Shown here piece after piece: positions 35,351 to 47,303 of a DNA stretch of 64,000 nucleotides. The DNA lies in assembly GCF_008000755.1 (NCBI RefSeq), contig NZ_CP041690.1:2295260-2359259 (forward strand), written 5' to 3'. Numbering within the stretch: position 1 is the first letter of the stretch; each line of letters opens with the position of its first letter. The notes under the pieces are model-generated. The model did not search any database and was not told where the DNA came from. It worked only from the letters and a program-made list of their open reading frames with translations. This DNA is from Youhaiella tibetensis (GTDB lineage Bacteria > Pseudomonadota > Alphaproteobacteria > Rhizobiales > Devosiaceae). A program made the translations under genes and the position numbers.

Positions 35351-38104
35351 CTATTCCTCGGCGACCGGCGCTTCTTCGCCACCGCCCTCGCCTTCCTCGT
35401 CCTCGGGTTCGCTGATGCGCTCCACCGACACCACGCGCTCGCCATCGGCAGTATCGAGCACGATCACGCCCTGGCTACCGCGCGAGACGATGCGGATCGG
35501 CTTGTCGCCACCCACCGGAATGCGGATGGTCTGGCCGGCATCGGTGATCAGCATGATCTGATCCTCGTCCAGCACCGGGAAGGATGCGACGAGCTCGCCA
35601 TTCCGCTTGTTGACCGCCATCGCGACGATACCCTTACCGCCGCGCCCGGTGATCCGGTACTCGTGGCTGGAAGTGCGCTTGCCGTAGCCATTCTCGGAAA
35701 TGGTGAGGATGAACTGCTCGGCCGCGCTCATCGCCGCATAGCGCTCCTGGGAGAGCTCTCCGGCCACGGCTTCCTCGGCATCCTCCGAACCACCCTCCTC
35801 CGACTCGCCCTCGCCGCGGACGGCTCGGCTCATCTTGAGGTAGGCCGCACGTTCGTCCGGGCTGGCCTCGAAGTGGTGGAGAATGGCCATCGAGATGATC
35901 TTGTCACCCTCGGCCAGCGCGATGCCGCGCACGCCGGTGGAGTCGCGCCCCTTGAAGACGCGAACCTCATCGACCTGGAAGCGGATCGCCTGGCCCTGTG
36001 CGGTGGTCAGCAACACGTCGTCGTTGGCCGAACAGGTCGCAACGTCCACGATGCCATCGCCCTCGTCCAGCTTCATGGCGATCTTGCCGTTCTGGCGCAC
36101 TTCCACGAAATCGGCCAGCGAGTTGCGGCGAACCGTGCCGCGCGTGGTCGAGAACATGATGTCCAGGTTCTGCCAGCTCTCCTCGTCCTCGGGCAGTGGC
36201 ATGATCGAGGTGATGCGCTCGCCTTGCTCGAGCGGCAGGATATTGATCAGCGCCTTGCCGCGCGCCTGGGGAGCGGCCAGCGGCAGCCTCCAGACCTTGA
36301 GCTTGTAGACGATGCCGCGGGAGGTGAAGAACAGCACGGGCGTATGCGTGCTGGTGACGAAGAGGCGCGAGACGAAATCTTCGTCGCGCGTGGCCATGCC
36401 CGAGCGCCCCTTCCCGCCGCGATGCTGCGCGCGGTACTGGTTGAGCGGCACGCGCTTGATGTAGCCGCCATGCGTGACGGTCACCACCATGTCTTCGCGT
36501 GCGATCAGGTCCTCATCGTCGAGGTCGCCGAAATTCTCTTCGATGACCGTCTTGCGGTCGGTCCCGAACTGCTCGCGGACTTCGACGAGTTCGTCGCGGA
36601 TGATCTGGCGCACCCGTTCGCGCGAACGCAGGATATCGAGGTACTCGGCAATGTCCTTGCCCAGCCCGTCCAGTTCGTTGCCGATTTCGTCGCGGCCGAG
36701 TGCCGTGAGGCGCGAGAGCGTCAGCGCCAGGATGGCGCGGGCCTGCTCGTCCGAGAGCTTGAACGTGCCGTCCTCTTCGATCCGGTGTCGCGGATCGTCG
36801 ATAAGGGCGATCAACGGCGCCACGTCGCGGGCAGGCCAGTTGCGTACCATCAGCCGCTCACGCGCCGTCGCCGGATCGGGCGCGGCGCGAATAAGAGCGA
36901 TGACTTCGTCAACGTTGGCCACCGCGACCGCCAGGCCCACCAAGATGTGGGCACGATCGCGCGCCTTGTTGAGCAGGAACTTGGCACGGCGCGTTACCAC
37001 TTCCTCGCGGAAGGCGATGAAGGCGGACAGGATCGTCTGCACGTTCATCAGCTCGGGCTTGCCACCGTTGAGCGCCACGAAGTTGCAGCCGAACGAGGAC
37101 TGCAGCGGCGTGTAGCGATAGAGCTGGTTGAGCACCACGTCAGGCAGCGCGTCGCGCTTGATCTCGATCACCACGCGCATGCCGTTGCGATCGGACTCGT
37201 CGCGCATGTCGGAGATGCCTTCGACGCGCTTGTCGCGCACCAGTTCGGCGATCTTCTCGATCATCTGCGCCTTGTTCACCTGATAGGGAATCTCGGTGAT
37301 GATAAGCGCTTCGCGTTCCTTGCGGACCTCTTCGATCGCCACCTTGCCGCGCATGAGCACCGAGCCGCGCCCGGTCTCATAGGCCTGGCGGATGCCCGAG
37401 CGCCCGAGGATCAGGCCTGCGGTCGGAAAATCCGGCCCGGGCATGACTTCGAGGATCTGGTCGATCGTCGCGCTGGGGTTGTCCATCATCAGCAGCGTGG
37501 CGTCGATGACTTCGCGCAGGTTGTGCGTCGGAATATTGGTGGCCATGCCCACGGCGATGCCGCCGCCGCCATTGACCAGCAGGTTCGGGAACCGTGCGGG
37601 CAGGACGACAGGCTCGCGCTCGGAGGCGTCGTAGTTGTCCTTGAAGTTGACGGTATCCTTGTCGAGATCCTCGAGCAGGAAGCCCGTGACCTTCTCCATG
37701 CGCACTTCGGTGTAGCGCATGGCGGCCGGATCATCGCCGTCGACCGAACCGAAATTGCCCTGCCCGTCGATGAGCGTGACGCCCATCGAGAAATCCTGCG
37801 CCATGCGCACCAGCGACATGTAGACGGCGGCGTCGCCATGCGGGTGATACTTACCGATAACGTCGCCGACCACGCGGGCCGACTTCCTGTAGGGCCGGTT
37901 CCACTCGTAGCCCTGCTCGTTCATCGAAAACAGGATGCGCCGGTGCACCGGCTTGAGACCGTCCCGCACGTCCGGCAGCGCGCGGCTCACGATCACGCTC
38001 ATGGCGTAATCGAGATACGACTTGCGCATTTCGTCGGTGATGGAAACGAGAGCGATATCGGAAGGCGTCGCAGCGCCGTTCGCGTCGTCAGGGATATCTG
38101 TCAC
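35351..38104 (-). CDS. gyrA: DNA gyrase subunit A
   Basis: 917 residues. The breakage-reunion domain has catalytic Tyr131 (AAMRYTEVR), and the C-terminal beta-pinwheel contains the GyrA box [11 protein letters not shown], so this is GyrA and not ParC. The tail is acidic ([11 protein letters not shown]). In the quinolone-resistance-determining region, [17 protein letters not shown] has Ala92 and Met96 where E. coli has Ser83 and Asp87. There is also an acidic insertion ([15 protein letters not shown]) in the pinwheel region. It introduces negative supercoils with GyrB. Confidence 0.98.
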   Translation of the reverse strand: MTDIPDDANGAATPSDIALVSITDEMRKSYLDYAMSVIVSRALPDVRDGLKPVHRRILFSMNEQGYEWNRPYRKSARVVGDVIGKYHPHGDAAVYMSLVRMAQDFSMGVTLIDGQGNFGSVDGDDPAAMRYTEVRMEKVTGFLLEDLDKDTVNFKDNYDASEREPVVLPARFPNLLVNGGGGIAVGMATNIPTHNLREVIDATLLMMDNPSATIDQILEVMPGPDFPTAGLILGRSGIRQAYETGRGSVLMRGKVAIEEVRKEREALIITEIPYQVNKAQMIEKIAELVRDKRVEGISDMRDESDRNGMRVVIEIKRDALPDVVLNQLYRYTPLQSSFGCNFVALNGGKPELMNVQTILSAFIAFREEVVTRRAKFLLNKARDRAHILVGLAVAVANVDEVIALIRAAPDPATARERLMVRNWPARDVAPLIALIDDPRHRIEEDGTFKLSDEQARAILALTLSRLTALGRDEIGNELDGLGKDIAEYLDILRSRERVRQIIRDELVEVREQFGTDRKTVIEENFGDLDDEDLIAREDMVVTVTHGGYIKRVPLNQYRAQHRGGKGRSGMATRDEDFVSRLFVTSTHTPVLFFTSRGIVYKLKVWRLPLAAPQARGKALINILPLEQGERITSIMPLPEDEESWQNLDIMFSTTRGTVRRNSLADFVEVRQNGKIAMKLDEGDGIVDVATCSANDDVLLTTAQGQAIRFQVDEVRVFKGRDSTGVRGIALAEGDKIISMAILHHFEASPDERAAYLKMSRAVRGEGESEEGGSEDAEEAVAGELSQERYAAMSAAEQFILTISENGYGKRTSSHEYRITGRGGKGIVAMAVNKRNGELVASFPVLDEDQIMLITDAGQTIRIPVGGDKPIRIVSRGSQGVIVLDTADGERVVSVERISEPEDEEGEGGGEEAPVAEE

Positions 38105-38192
38105 TGGGCTGATTCGATGTTTGCCAACATGGCCATGATATAGGCGATTCCTGGCCCGGACCCAAATCCGGTTGCTGAGTTGTTAACGCCCG

Positions 38193-38606
38193 TTAGGCGA
38201 CCGCTTGCGCGTCGAAGTCGCTGCGCGCCCGCTCGATCTGCTGGTATCGCGCATCCGCCCATTCGACGAGAATGGAGAACGGCCGCAGCAGCGACACGCC
38301 GAGTTCTGTCAGCTCGTACTCCACCGCCGGCGGAACCGTCGGGAAAACCGTGCGGGAAACCAGCCCGTCGCGCTGCAGCTCCTTGAGCGTCTGCGTCAGC
38401 ATCTTCTGGGAAATATCGGGAATTGCTCGCCGAATCTGATTGAAGCGCATCGCCCCTGGCGCTAGTTCTAGCACGATGAGCATGCTCCATTTGTCGCTTA
38501 TTTTGTCGAGTATGCCGCGCACGGGACAATCAGCCAGTGCGCCGTTGATCCCTGCCTTCCGAAATTGAGTGACCACGGCTTCGAGCCTGGCGGCATCATC
38601 TGACAT
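38193..38606 (-). CDS. HxlR-family transcriptional regulator
   Basis: 137 residues, winged HTH of the HxlR/MarR-like class: [20 protein letters not shown], then [19 protein letters not shown] and the wing region. Cys27 sits at the N-terminal position used as redox or quinone sensor in YodB, HypR and QorR. It is divergent from a QorB-type quinone reductase, the same arrangement as E. coli ytfH-qorB and Corynebacterium qorR-qor2, so it most likely represses that gene and itself. GGGAG precedes the ATG. Confidence 0.9.
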   Translation of the reverse strand: MSDDAARLEAVVTQFRKAGINGALADCPVRGILDKISDKWSMLIVLELAPGAMRFNQIRRAIPDISQKMLTQTLKELQRDGLVSRTVFPTVPPAVEYELTELGVSLLRPFSILVEWADARYQQIERARSDFDAQAVA

Positions 38607-38617
38607 CTGAAACTCCC

Positions 38618-38635
38618 GGTTACCGCGCGGTGACC
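38618..38635. promoter_or_regulatory. Candidate HxlR operator
   Basis: GGTTACC-GCGC-GGTGACC, an 18-base imperfect dyad just upstream of the ribosome site of the HxlR gene in the divergent HxlR/qorB gap. Good position for autorepression; control of qorB would need a second site, which I do not see clearly. Confidence 0.45.
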
Positions 38636-38768
38636 TTCCGCGGCGAAAGTGCCTTCTTTCGCCCTGGATACGTCGCCGCTATATCGAAGGCAATCTCTTT
38701 TAGAGACCTAGTTTTCAACAGAGAGCGAGCGACTGCCCTGTGCAGCGCTTCCACGAACGGAGACTCCC

Positions 38769-39665
38769 ATGGCAAATTTCGCCAATACAACCCTGCTCGT
38801 CACGGGCGCCAGCGGCCATCTCGGGCGCAAGGCCGTCGACCAGCTGCTCGCCCGCGGCGCCCAGAAGATCGTCGCCATGACCCGCAGCCCGGACAAGATC
38901 GCGGACCTCGCCGCCAAAGGCGTAGAAGTGCGGGCCGGCAGCTTCGATGATACGGCTTCCCTTGACGCGGCCTTCAAGGGTGTCGACCGCCTGCTTCTCA
39001 TCAGCACCGACACCGTGGGCATTCCCGGCGGTCGCAAGGCCCAGCACATCCGCGCCATCGACGCGGCAGAGCGAGCCGGCGTCAGCCACATCGTCTATAC
39101 GAGCCTTACCGCGCCCTACCCGAGCGCCGATCCCGCCAGCGTCATCCCCGACGACCATTTCTGGACCGAGGCGCGCCTCGCCGCGGGAAAGGCAGACTGG
39201 TCCTCGCTTCGCAACAATCTCTACGCCGAAGGTATCTTGCAGTCGGCGGGCGCAGCCATCGCCAGCGGCAAGCTTTACCATGCCCAAGGCAAAGCGGGCC
39301 GAGCCTCTGTCGCCCATGACGACGCCGCGGCCGCAGCCGCCGGCGCACTCTTGCTGGCAGAAGGCAAGCGCATCTATGACGTCGGCGGCCCCGAGGCGTT
39401 GACCCAGGCCGAGGTCGCAGCGCTGCTCAGTGAACTGTCGGGCAAACCCGTGGAGGCTGTCGCCCTCTCTGGCGAAGACTTCCGCGCCGGCCTGCGCGCC
39501 GCCGGTGTACCCGAGGCGTTCATCGGTATTGCCGCTCAGTTCGACCTGGACACCGCACAGGGTTACCACGCCATCGTCACCGATGCCGTTGAGGTCCTGA
39601 CGGGCCGCAAACCGCGTAGCGTGCGCGACGTTCTCCTCGCCAACAGAGCCAAGTTGGCAGCCTGA
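38769..39665 (+). CDS. qorB: NAD(P)H:quinone oxidoreductase type 2 (QorB/YtfG-like)
   Basis: 298 residues, atypical SDR of the NmrA/QOR2 branch: TGASGHLGRKAVDQLL at the N-terminus, then MTRSPDKIADLAAKGVEV, LLLISTD and SLRNNLYAEGI, which line up with E. coli QorB. Reduces quinones with NADPH, protecting against electrophile stress. ATG 38769 has CGGAG 7 bases upstream. Paired with the divergent HxlR regulator. Confidence 0.88.
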   Translation: MANFANTTLLVTGASGHLGRKAVDQLLARGAQKIVAMTRSPDKIADLAAKGVEVRAGSFDDTASLDAAFKGVDRLLLISTDTVGIPGGRKAQHIRAIDAAERAGVSHIVYTSLTAPYPSADPASVIPDDHFWTEARLAAGKADWSSLRNNLYAEGILQSAGAAIASGKLYHAQGKAGRASVAHDDAAAAAAGALLLAEGKRIYDVGGPEALTQAEVAALLSELSGKPVEAVALSGEDFRAGLRAAGVPEAFIGIAAQFDLDTAQGYHAIVTDAVEVLTGRKPRSVRDVLLANRAKLAA

Positions 39666-39671
39666 TCGGAC

Positions 39672-39702
39672 GCGGGCCGCCGAAATAGCTGCGGCGGCCC
39701 GC
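39672..39702 (+). terminator. Hairpin downstream of qorB
   Basis: GCGGGCCGCC / GGCGGCCCGC, 10-bp stem with an 11-base loop starting 7 bases after the qorB stop. No T-run, so termination may be weak. Confidence 0.55.
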
Positions 39703-39760
39703 AATTCCGGGCTCATAACCCCATGCCGGTGCTGGACGGAAGCCCCCTGAGCTCGTACTA

Positions 39761-39784
39761 AAGCCCCCCTGTTGGGGCTTCTTC
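39761..39784 (+). terminator. Second hairpin upstream of the RND gene
   Basis: AAGCCCC-CCTGTT-GGGGCTT followed by CTTC. It lies immediately before the RND exporter gene and probably completes termination of qorB. Confidence 0.6.
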
Positions 39785-39802
39785 GTGGGGGAGTTGATTC
39801 CG

Positions 39803-42091
39803 TTGTCGATCGGGCGGTCCTTGGTTCATTACTGGCGGACCCGGTCAATCGGTTTCGGCCTCGAACATCTCGGCTTTCTGACGCTCAAATATCCGCGCCT
39901 CCTCGCTGCGGCGGTGATCGCACTCACCGTGCTGGCCGTTGGCCAGATCCCGCGCGCCAATGTCGATGGCGATCTCATGCGCATCTTCGCGCATTCCGGT
40001 GCCGAGTACGACACCTACGAACGCCTCTCCCAGACCTTCGGCACCTTCGAGAACGACATCTATTTCCTGGTGTCCTCTCCTGACCTGACCGATCCGGCCG
40101 TGCTCGAGCAGTTGCGCAACCTTGCGTTCGACCTCGAACTCAACGATTACGCGGCCGGCACGATGTCCCCGTTCACCCTGCGCCGGCCAAGCGAATATGG
40201 CGGGTCGGTACCCGCCGTGCCCGAGGGCATGACCAGCCGGGAGGAAGTCGCCGCGGCGCTGAGCGATCTCCAGCAGAACGATCCGCTGATGCGCAACCTC
40301 ATCACGCCGGACCTCACCGGCATCGTGATGATCCTCTTCCCCAATGCCGAAATGACCCGCGGCGACGGCACCAAGGAGATGATTGCCCAGCTCAAGGATG
40401 TTGCGGCCCAATATGCCAGTGACAGCATCCAGATCGAACTGACCGGCCCGCCGATGTGGACCGCCGAGATGCTCAATGCGGCGGTTGACGACCAGGTCAA
40501 GTTCACCATCTACGGCTTTGCCCTTGGCGCCCTAATCGCCCTGGTCAGCCTGCGCTCCTTCTGGGGCGCCATCCTGGTATCAGCCACGCCATTCATCGCC
40601 GTGATGTGGGTGATGGGTATCGTGCTGCTGTTCTTCGGCTCGTTCTCGTTCCTCACCATTATCGTCACCACGCTGGTGCTGGTGATTGCCTTCGCCGAAA
40701 GCCTGTTCTTCATCTTCAACTGGCTGGCCTACTGGCGCGACGGCATGGATCCCTACAAGGCCGTCGACACCACGGTGAAAGTCGTCGGGCCCGCCAGTGC
40801 CCTGACCATGCTCACCACACTGGTCTCGTTCGCCTCGCTCTCGCTGACCCCGGGCCAGGGCATCCAGGAATTTTCCATAGCAGGTACAATCGCTTCGCTG
40901 CTCAGCTTCGTCTGCCTGATGACGTTCCTGCCGCTCGTCCTCAAGCTGGCCATTCGCCTCGGCTTCAGGATTCCGCCGCAAACCGGCTTCGTGCTGACTG
41001 CACCGATGAAGCTCTCCTGGTTCCTCGCCACGCGCTTCAGCCGCGCCATGGCCGCCGGAGCCATCGTTGTCACCGCCGCCCTCTTCGTTCCCTATTTCCT
41101 GGTCGAACCGCGTTTCGCATTCGAGGACTATGTCGCCAGGGATTCCTCGGCCCTCGACGCGGCGGTTGATATCGACGCCGGCGTCGGCGGCGTTGCCCCC
41201 ATCTATGTCCGCGTACCGCTCAAGGACGGCGTTTCGGACGTCACCGACGGCGATTTCGAAACCATCCGTACCGTGCACCGGATACTCGAGAGCCATCTTG
41301 GACAGAACAAGGTCATCTCTGCGGCCAGTTTCGTCCACTACGAGGATTCCGGCTTCACGCGGCAGGACATCTTCGATTCTGTGGGGCAATTCCTCAAGCG
41401 CCGCTTCATCACCGACGATGGCACCCAGGCCCTGGTGACCGGGTTCATGCCGACCATCATCGATTCCGAGGCCCTCAAGGACCTGGTGCACACGACACAG
41501 GCCGAGATCGAGGCTGCCGGTATCAAGGGCGCCGAGATCGGCGGCTTCCGCATCCTCACCGCCTTTGCCACCGACAATATCGTCCAGGGCCTCCAGCTCG
41601 ACCTGACCTTCAGCGTGCTGGTGAACCTCTTCCTTATCGGCTTTGCCTTCCGCTCGTTGCGGGTCGCCATGGCGACGGCAATTCCCAATCTCTTTCCGGT
41701 GCTCGGCGCCGAAGCCTATCTCTGGTGGTCGGGCGCTGGCCTGCAGCTCACCACCGTCCTCTCGTTGACCATCGCCTTCGGCATTGCGGTCGACGACACG
41801 ACGCACTTCCTCTCCCACTACCTGCATGCTCGCCGGGAGGAAGGGCGTGAACATCGCGACGCGGTGCGACACACCATGGAGCGTATCGGTGGGGCAATCG
41901 TGGCGACAACGATCATCCTGTGCTCCGGCACGGGCATTGTCGCAACCTCCGGACTGCCGCAGGTCGCGCTGTTCGGTTCTTTGTTTGTGATAACCCTCGC
42001 TCTGGCACTGATCGGAGATGTGTTTATTCTCCCGGCCTTGCTCGTAGCTGGGGGCAAATTCTTTCATCCTCTTGGAGGCATCAAGAAATGA
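39803..42091 (+). CDS. MMPL/RND-family transporter
   Basis: About 762 residues with the RND layout: TM1 (about residues 30-46), a periplasmic loop, five TM helices with a sterol-sensing-like segment (AFAESLFFIFNWLAY in TM4), TM7, a second loop and the last five helices. Paired Asp residues of the proton relay are in GIAVDDTTHF (TM10). It resembles MMPL/HpnN lipid exporters more than AcrB. I prefer TTG 39803 with GGGGGAG upstream; GTG 39785 in the same frame is the alternative. The stop overlaps the next gene (ATGA). Confidence 0.88.
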   Translation: MSIGRSLVHYWRTRSIGFGLEHLGFLTLKYPRLLAAAVIALTVLAVGQIPRANVDGDLMRIFAHSGAEYDTYERLSQTFGTFENDIYFLVSSPDLTDPAVLEQLRNLAFDLELNDYAAGTMSPFTLRRPSEYGGSVPAVPEGMTSREEVAAALSDLQQNDPLMRNLITPDLTGIVMILFPNAEMTRGDGTKEMIAQLKDVAAQYASDSIQIELTGPPMWTAEMLNAAVDDQVKFTIYGFALGALIALVSLRSFWGAILVSATPFIAVMWVMGIVLLFFGSFSFLTIIVTTLVLVIAFAESLFFIFNWLAYWRDGMDPYKAVDTTVKVVGPASALTMLTTLVSFASLSLTPGQGIQEFSIAGTIASLLSFVCLMTFLPLVLKLAIRLGFRIPPQTGFVLTAPMKLSWFLATRFSRAMAAGAIVVTAALFVPYFLVEPRFAFEDYVARDSSALDAAVDIDAGVGGVAPIYVRVPLKDGVSDVTDGDFETIRTVHRILESHLGQNKVISAASFVHYEDSGFTRQDIFDSVGQFLKRRFITDDGTQALVTGFMPTIIDSEALKDLVHTTQAEIEAAGIKGAEIGGFRILTAFATDNIVQGLQLDLTFSVLVNLFLIGFAFRSLRVAMATAIPNLFPVLGAEAYLWWSGAGLQLTTVLSLTIAFGIAVDDTTHFLSHYLHARREEGREHRDAVRHTMERIGGAIVATTIILCSGTGIVATSGLPQVALFGSLFVITLALALIGDVFILPALLVAGGKFFHPLGGIKK

Positions 42092-42615
42092 ACAACGGCG
42101 GACCCCTGTGGCGCGCTCTTGCGCTCGCTGGTCTGATGGTCGCGGGCGCTGCTGCCCCCGCGATGGCTGCACAGGCCGACATCGAATTCCTGGGCAGCTA
42201 CCTGGGTGACTGGAAAGGGCGCGGTCAGTTGCAGGGCGCAAACACCGAGACGGTGGTTTGCAAGCTCAACCTGACGGCGGCCAACAACAACACCAAGATC
42301 AACTATTCCGGCCGCTGCACCCTCGCGGGCAGCAACCTCGCCGTTAACGGCACGGTCGCCTATATCGACGCCAAGCGGCGCTACGAGGCCGTCATGACCT
42401 CCAATGCCTCGTTTACCGGCACGGCGATCGGCCAGCGCCAAGGCAACGGCGTCGTCTTCAACCTCCGGGAAAAAGAGCGCGACGAGGCCGCCAAGCGCGA
42501 CATGACGATCACCTCGTCGATCTCGCTCCTCGACAACGCCATCATGGTCGAGTTCCTCGTCGTGGATGACGCCACCGGCGACACCATCCGCGCCAAGGTC
42601 CCCTTCGCCAAGTAA
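42088..42615 (+). CDS. Exported protein coupled to the RND transporter, 175 residues
   Basis: A clear signal peptide (LALAGLMVAGAAAPAMA, cleaved before AQADI) followed by about 148 residues of alternating beta-strand pattern. YLGDWKGRGQL looks like the opening strand of a lipocalin-like barrel. Two cysteines (TVVCKL, GRCTL) could form a disulfide. No named family recognised. It starts inside the last codons of the RND gene (ATGA overlap, GGAGG upstream), so the two are made together. A periplasmic carrier or partner for the RND substrate is a reasonable guess. Confidence 0.8.
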   Translation: MNNGGPLWRALALAGLMVAGAAAPAMAAQADIEFLGSYLGDWKGRGQLQGANTETVVCKLNLTAANNNTKINYSGRCTLAGSNLAVNGTVAYIDAKRRYEAVMTSNASFTGTAIGQRQGNGVVFNLREKERDEAAKRDMTITSSISLLDNAIMVEFLVVDDATGDTIRAKVPFAK

Positions 42616-42641
42616 TCCGGCGGAAAAGCCGGCCACCATTG

Positions 42642-42671
42642 AAAAAGGGCGGCCCTGCGGCCGCCCTTTTT
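42642..42671. terminator. Bidirectional Rho-independent terminator
   Basis: AAAAAGGGCGGCC-CTGC-GGCCGCCCTTTTT: perfect stem with A-run and T-run on opposite sides, between the convergent exported-protein gene and ssb. It should end both. Confidence 0.95.
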
Positions 42672-42690
42672 CAATTCCGATCTCGTTCGC

Positions 42691-43191
42691 TCAGAACGGG
42701 ATATCGTCATCCATTCCGCCGGATTCGAACGCCGGCGTGCTCGACGGACGGCGGCTCTGGCCGCCACCGCCGCTGGACTGACCGCCGAACCCGCCCTCGC
42801 CGCCGCGCGGACCCGAGAAGCCACCGCCCTCGTTGTCGCCGCGACCGTCGAGCATGGTCAGGTTCGAGTTGAAGTTCTGCAGCACCACCTCGGTGGAATA
42901 GCGGTCCTGGCCGCTCTGGTCCTGCCACTTGCGCGTCTGCAGCGCGCCTTCGATGTAGACCTTGCTGCCCTTGCGCAGATACTGCTCGGCTACCTTGGTG
43001 AGACCTTCATTGAAGATCACCACACGGTGCCACTCGGTCCGCTCCTTGCGCTCGCCGGTATTGCGATCTCGCCAGGTATCGGTCGTCGCCACGCTCAGGT
43101 TCACCACCTTGCCGCCGCTCGGCAGCGAGCGCACTTCCGGGTCGTTACCGAGATTGCCGATCAAGATGACCTTGTTTACGCTGCCCGCCAT
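42691..43191 (-). CDS. ssb: Single-stranded DNA-binding protein
   Basis: 166 residues. OB-fold to about residue 112 ([26 protein letters not shown]), then a Gly/Ser-rich linker and the acidic tip MDDDIPF that recruits repair and replication proteins. Divergent from uvrA across 444 bases with two LexA boxes, so it is probably SOS-induced. Confidence 0.97.
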   Translation of the reverse strand: MAGSVNKVILIGNLGNDPEVRSLPSGGKVVNLSVATTDTWRDRNTGERKERTEWHRVVIFNEGLTKVAEQYLRKGSKVYIEGALQTRKWQDQSGQDRYSTEVVLQNFNSNLTMLDGRGDNEGGGFSGPRGGEGGFGGQSSGGGGQSRRPSSTPAFESGGMDDDIPF

Positions 43192-43311
43192 CGCCTGTCC
43201 TTCCGTACTCGTTTGGCTGGAGCCACCGGCTCCGCCGTTTGGCGCACTTTATGCGGTTGCACCTGTCCGCGCCCGCCCTGTTTTGAGGTTTCAACAGGCG
43301 CAGACCGCATT

Positions 43312-43326
43312 GTTCTCTATATGTTC
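43312..43326 (+). promoter_or_regulatory. LexA (SOS) box, ssb-proximal
   Basis: GTTC-TCTATAT-GTTC, exact match to GTTC-N7-GTTC, 121 bases upstream of the ssb start. Likely controls ssb. Confidence 0.85.
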
Positions 43327-43408
43327 CGTCAATGTCAGCAAATGTCAAGTAATCTGGGCGCTTTGCAGATGTGATCTGCGTGGATTCACCCTTGACCGAA
43401 TCCACCCT

Positions 43409-43423
43409 GTTCCGCTTATGTTC
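43409..43423 (+). promoter_or_regulatory. LexA (SOS) box, uvrA-proximal
   Basis: GTTC-CGCTTAT-GTTC, exact match to the consensus, 213 bases upstream of the called uvrA start. Likely controls uvrA; a long untranslated leader or an undetected upstream start would follow. Confidence 0.85.
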
Positions 43424-43635
43424 TTTCCGCTAGTATATTGCCGCATCGTGGCCCGGCACGGGCTGCGACGAGATTGATGGGACTGCGGCGGCCACCTTGC
43501 GCTAAACAAGCCTGGCTTGCGAAACTGCGCCGGCGCGCCTATCTCCCGATCTTGGCTGCCAGCCAGGATCAGACCGCATCGTTACCCGTACGTTCGCTTC
43601 GCTCGACGGAGCGGCATAGAGCCGTGGACCAGAAT

Positions 43636-46521
<2,886 letters not shown>

Positions 46522-46528
46522 TGTGAGC

Positions 46529-46558
46529 AAGGGCGGCCTGGGTGCCGCCCTTTGTTTT
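46529..46558 (+). terminator. Rho-independent terminator of uvrA
   Basis: AAGGGCGGC-N6-GCCGCCCTT followed by TGTTTTT, 7 bases after the uvrA stop. Confidence 0.93.
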
Positions 46559-46725
46559 TGGGCCATTCCCCTGCGGCAATCGTCGAAATTCCCCCATGTG
46601 TATGACGGGGGAATGAAGATCGGCATGCGTGATACGCATGGCCCGCTTGAGGTTTGAGGCATTTCATGACTGCGCGATTCAGCTCATCTTCCCCACTGGG
46701 GCAAACTCGGAAAGGAAGTGCGCAA

Positions 46726-46878
46726 ATGTTTGTTAGAGCGGTCTGGCGCGTAAGGCGACTGGTCGACATCAAGCAGACATTGCGGGAAATGGACGTTCCG
46801 ACGACGCGAGAGGCCGACATGCTCGGTCTCTGTGGGCCGGATTTTTCCAAGATGACCCGTGGTCTGTTCGACAAGTAG
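46726..46878 (+). CDS. Small DUF1127-like protein, 50 residues (divergent copy)
   Basis: ATG 46726 has AAGGAAG about 8 bases upstream. The peptide begins MFVRAVWRVRRLVDIKQT. It keeps the spacing of the DUF1127 core of its downstream neighbour: QT-x-RE, an Arg 7 residues further on, then LG-[LI]-x3-D-[FI]-S-[KR]-[MI]-x-R. The N-terminal part is Arg-rich. It differs in having a Cys-Gly-Pro in place of Thr-Arg-Ser. DUF1127 proteins in alphaproteobacteria act in RNA turnover and stress or nutrient responses. It ends in its own terminator. Confidence 0.7.
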   Translation: MFVRAVWRVRRLVDIKQTLREMDVPTTREADMLGLCGPDFSKMTRGLFDK

Positions 46879-46903
46879 CTTACAACGCGAAATCCATGTT
46901 CGG

Positions 46904-46942
46904 GCGGCCGTCACGGGAAACCGGGCGGCCGCTTCGGTTTTC
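46904..46942 (+). terminator. Terminator between the two small DUF1127 genes
   Basis: GCGGCCG (46904-46910) pairs with CGGCCGC (46926-46932), with an inner CGG-GAAA-CCG tip, followed by TTCGGTTTTC. It separates the two small genes into two transcription units. Confidence 0.75.
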
Positions 46943-47075
46943 AGATTCTGAATTTCTGATGAACGCGCTTGAAAAGAGTTATGCGGATTTCGCATGTCAA
47001 ATCTGAGCAATCACCCTCTGCTCAAATCAAGACCTCGGCACTAGATACAGTGCGTACGACGAAAGGAGACACCAA

Positions 47076-47225
47076 ATGGACATTCGCAAGACCCTTCGCA
47101 AGTGGGCTGCCTACCAGCAGACCGTCCGTGAGCTGAACGCTCTCGACAACCGTCAGCTGACCGACCTCGGCATCACCCGCAGCGACATCTCCCGTATTGC
47201 GCGCGACCATGCCAGCACCCTCTAA
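47076..47225 (+). CDS. DUF1127 domain protein, 49 residues
   Basis: Too short for usual ORF cut-offs but clearly real: AAAGGAG lies 7 bases before ATG 47076 and a strong terminator follows. The peptide runs MDIRKTLRKWAAYQQ, then TVRELNALDNRQLTDLGITR and SDISRIARDHASTL. RELNALDNRQLTDLGI-RSDI is the DUF1127 core. Small Arg-containing proteins of this family bind RNA and affect C1, phosphate and stress physiology in Rhodobacter and Agrobacterium. Usually under stress-sigma control; I see no clear consensus upstream. Confidence 0.88.
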   Translation: MDIRKTLRKWAAYQQTVRELNALDNRQLTDLGITRSDISRIARDHASTL

Positions 47226-47260
47226 AGGTTCGCTGACTGCCCGCATCGCGGAGAAGTTCA

Positions 47261-47298
47261 GAACACCCGCTCTCTAAGAGGCGGGTGTTCTTGTTTTT
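47261..47298 (+). terminator. Rho-independent terminator of the DUF1127 gene
   Basis: GAACACCCGC / GCGGGTGTTC, 10-bp stem with a 10-base loop, followed by TTGTTTTT. It also faces the convergent GST gene, whose stop is 6 bases further. Confidence 0.95.
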
Positions 47299-47303
47299 GG
47301 GCC

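Larger units (their letters stand above)
43192..43635. other. ssb-uvrA divergent intergenic region
   Basis: About 440 bases. It holds the promoters of both genes and two LexA boxes. A plus-strand frame from 43438 is in phase with uvrA but has no homology to UvrA and no ribosome site, so it is not included in the gene. Confidence 0.7.

Noticed and set aside
35663-38143. 826-codon frame antisense to gyrA
   Set aside because: Codon-bias shadow of GyrA.
40580-42241. 553-codon frame antisense to the RND gene
   Set aside because: Low-complexity charged translation, no ribosome site; the RND frame has clear TM helices and family motifs.
43438-43635. N-terminal extension of UvrA by 66 residues
   Set aside because: Does not resemble UvrA, contains no ribosome site near its start; UvrA homology begins just after 43636.
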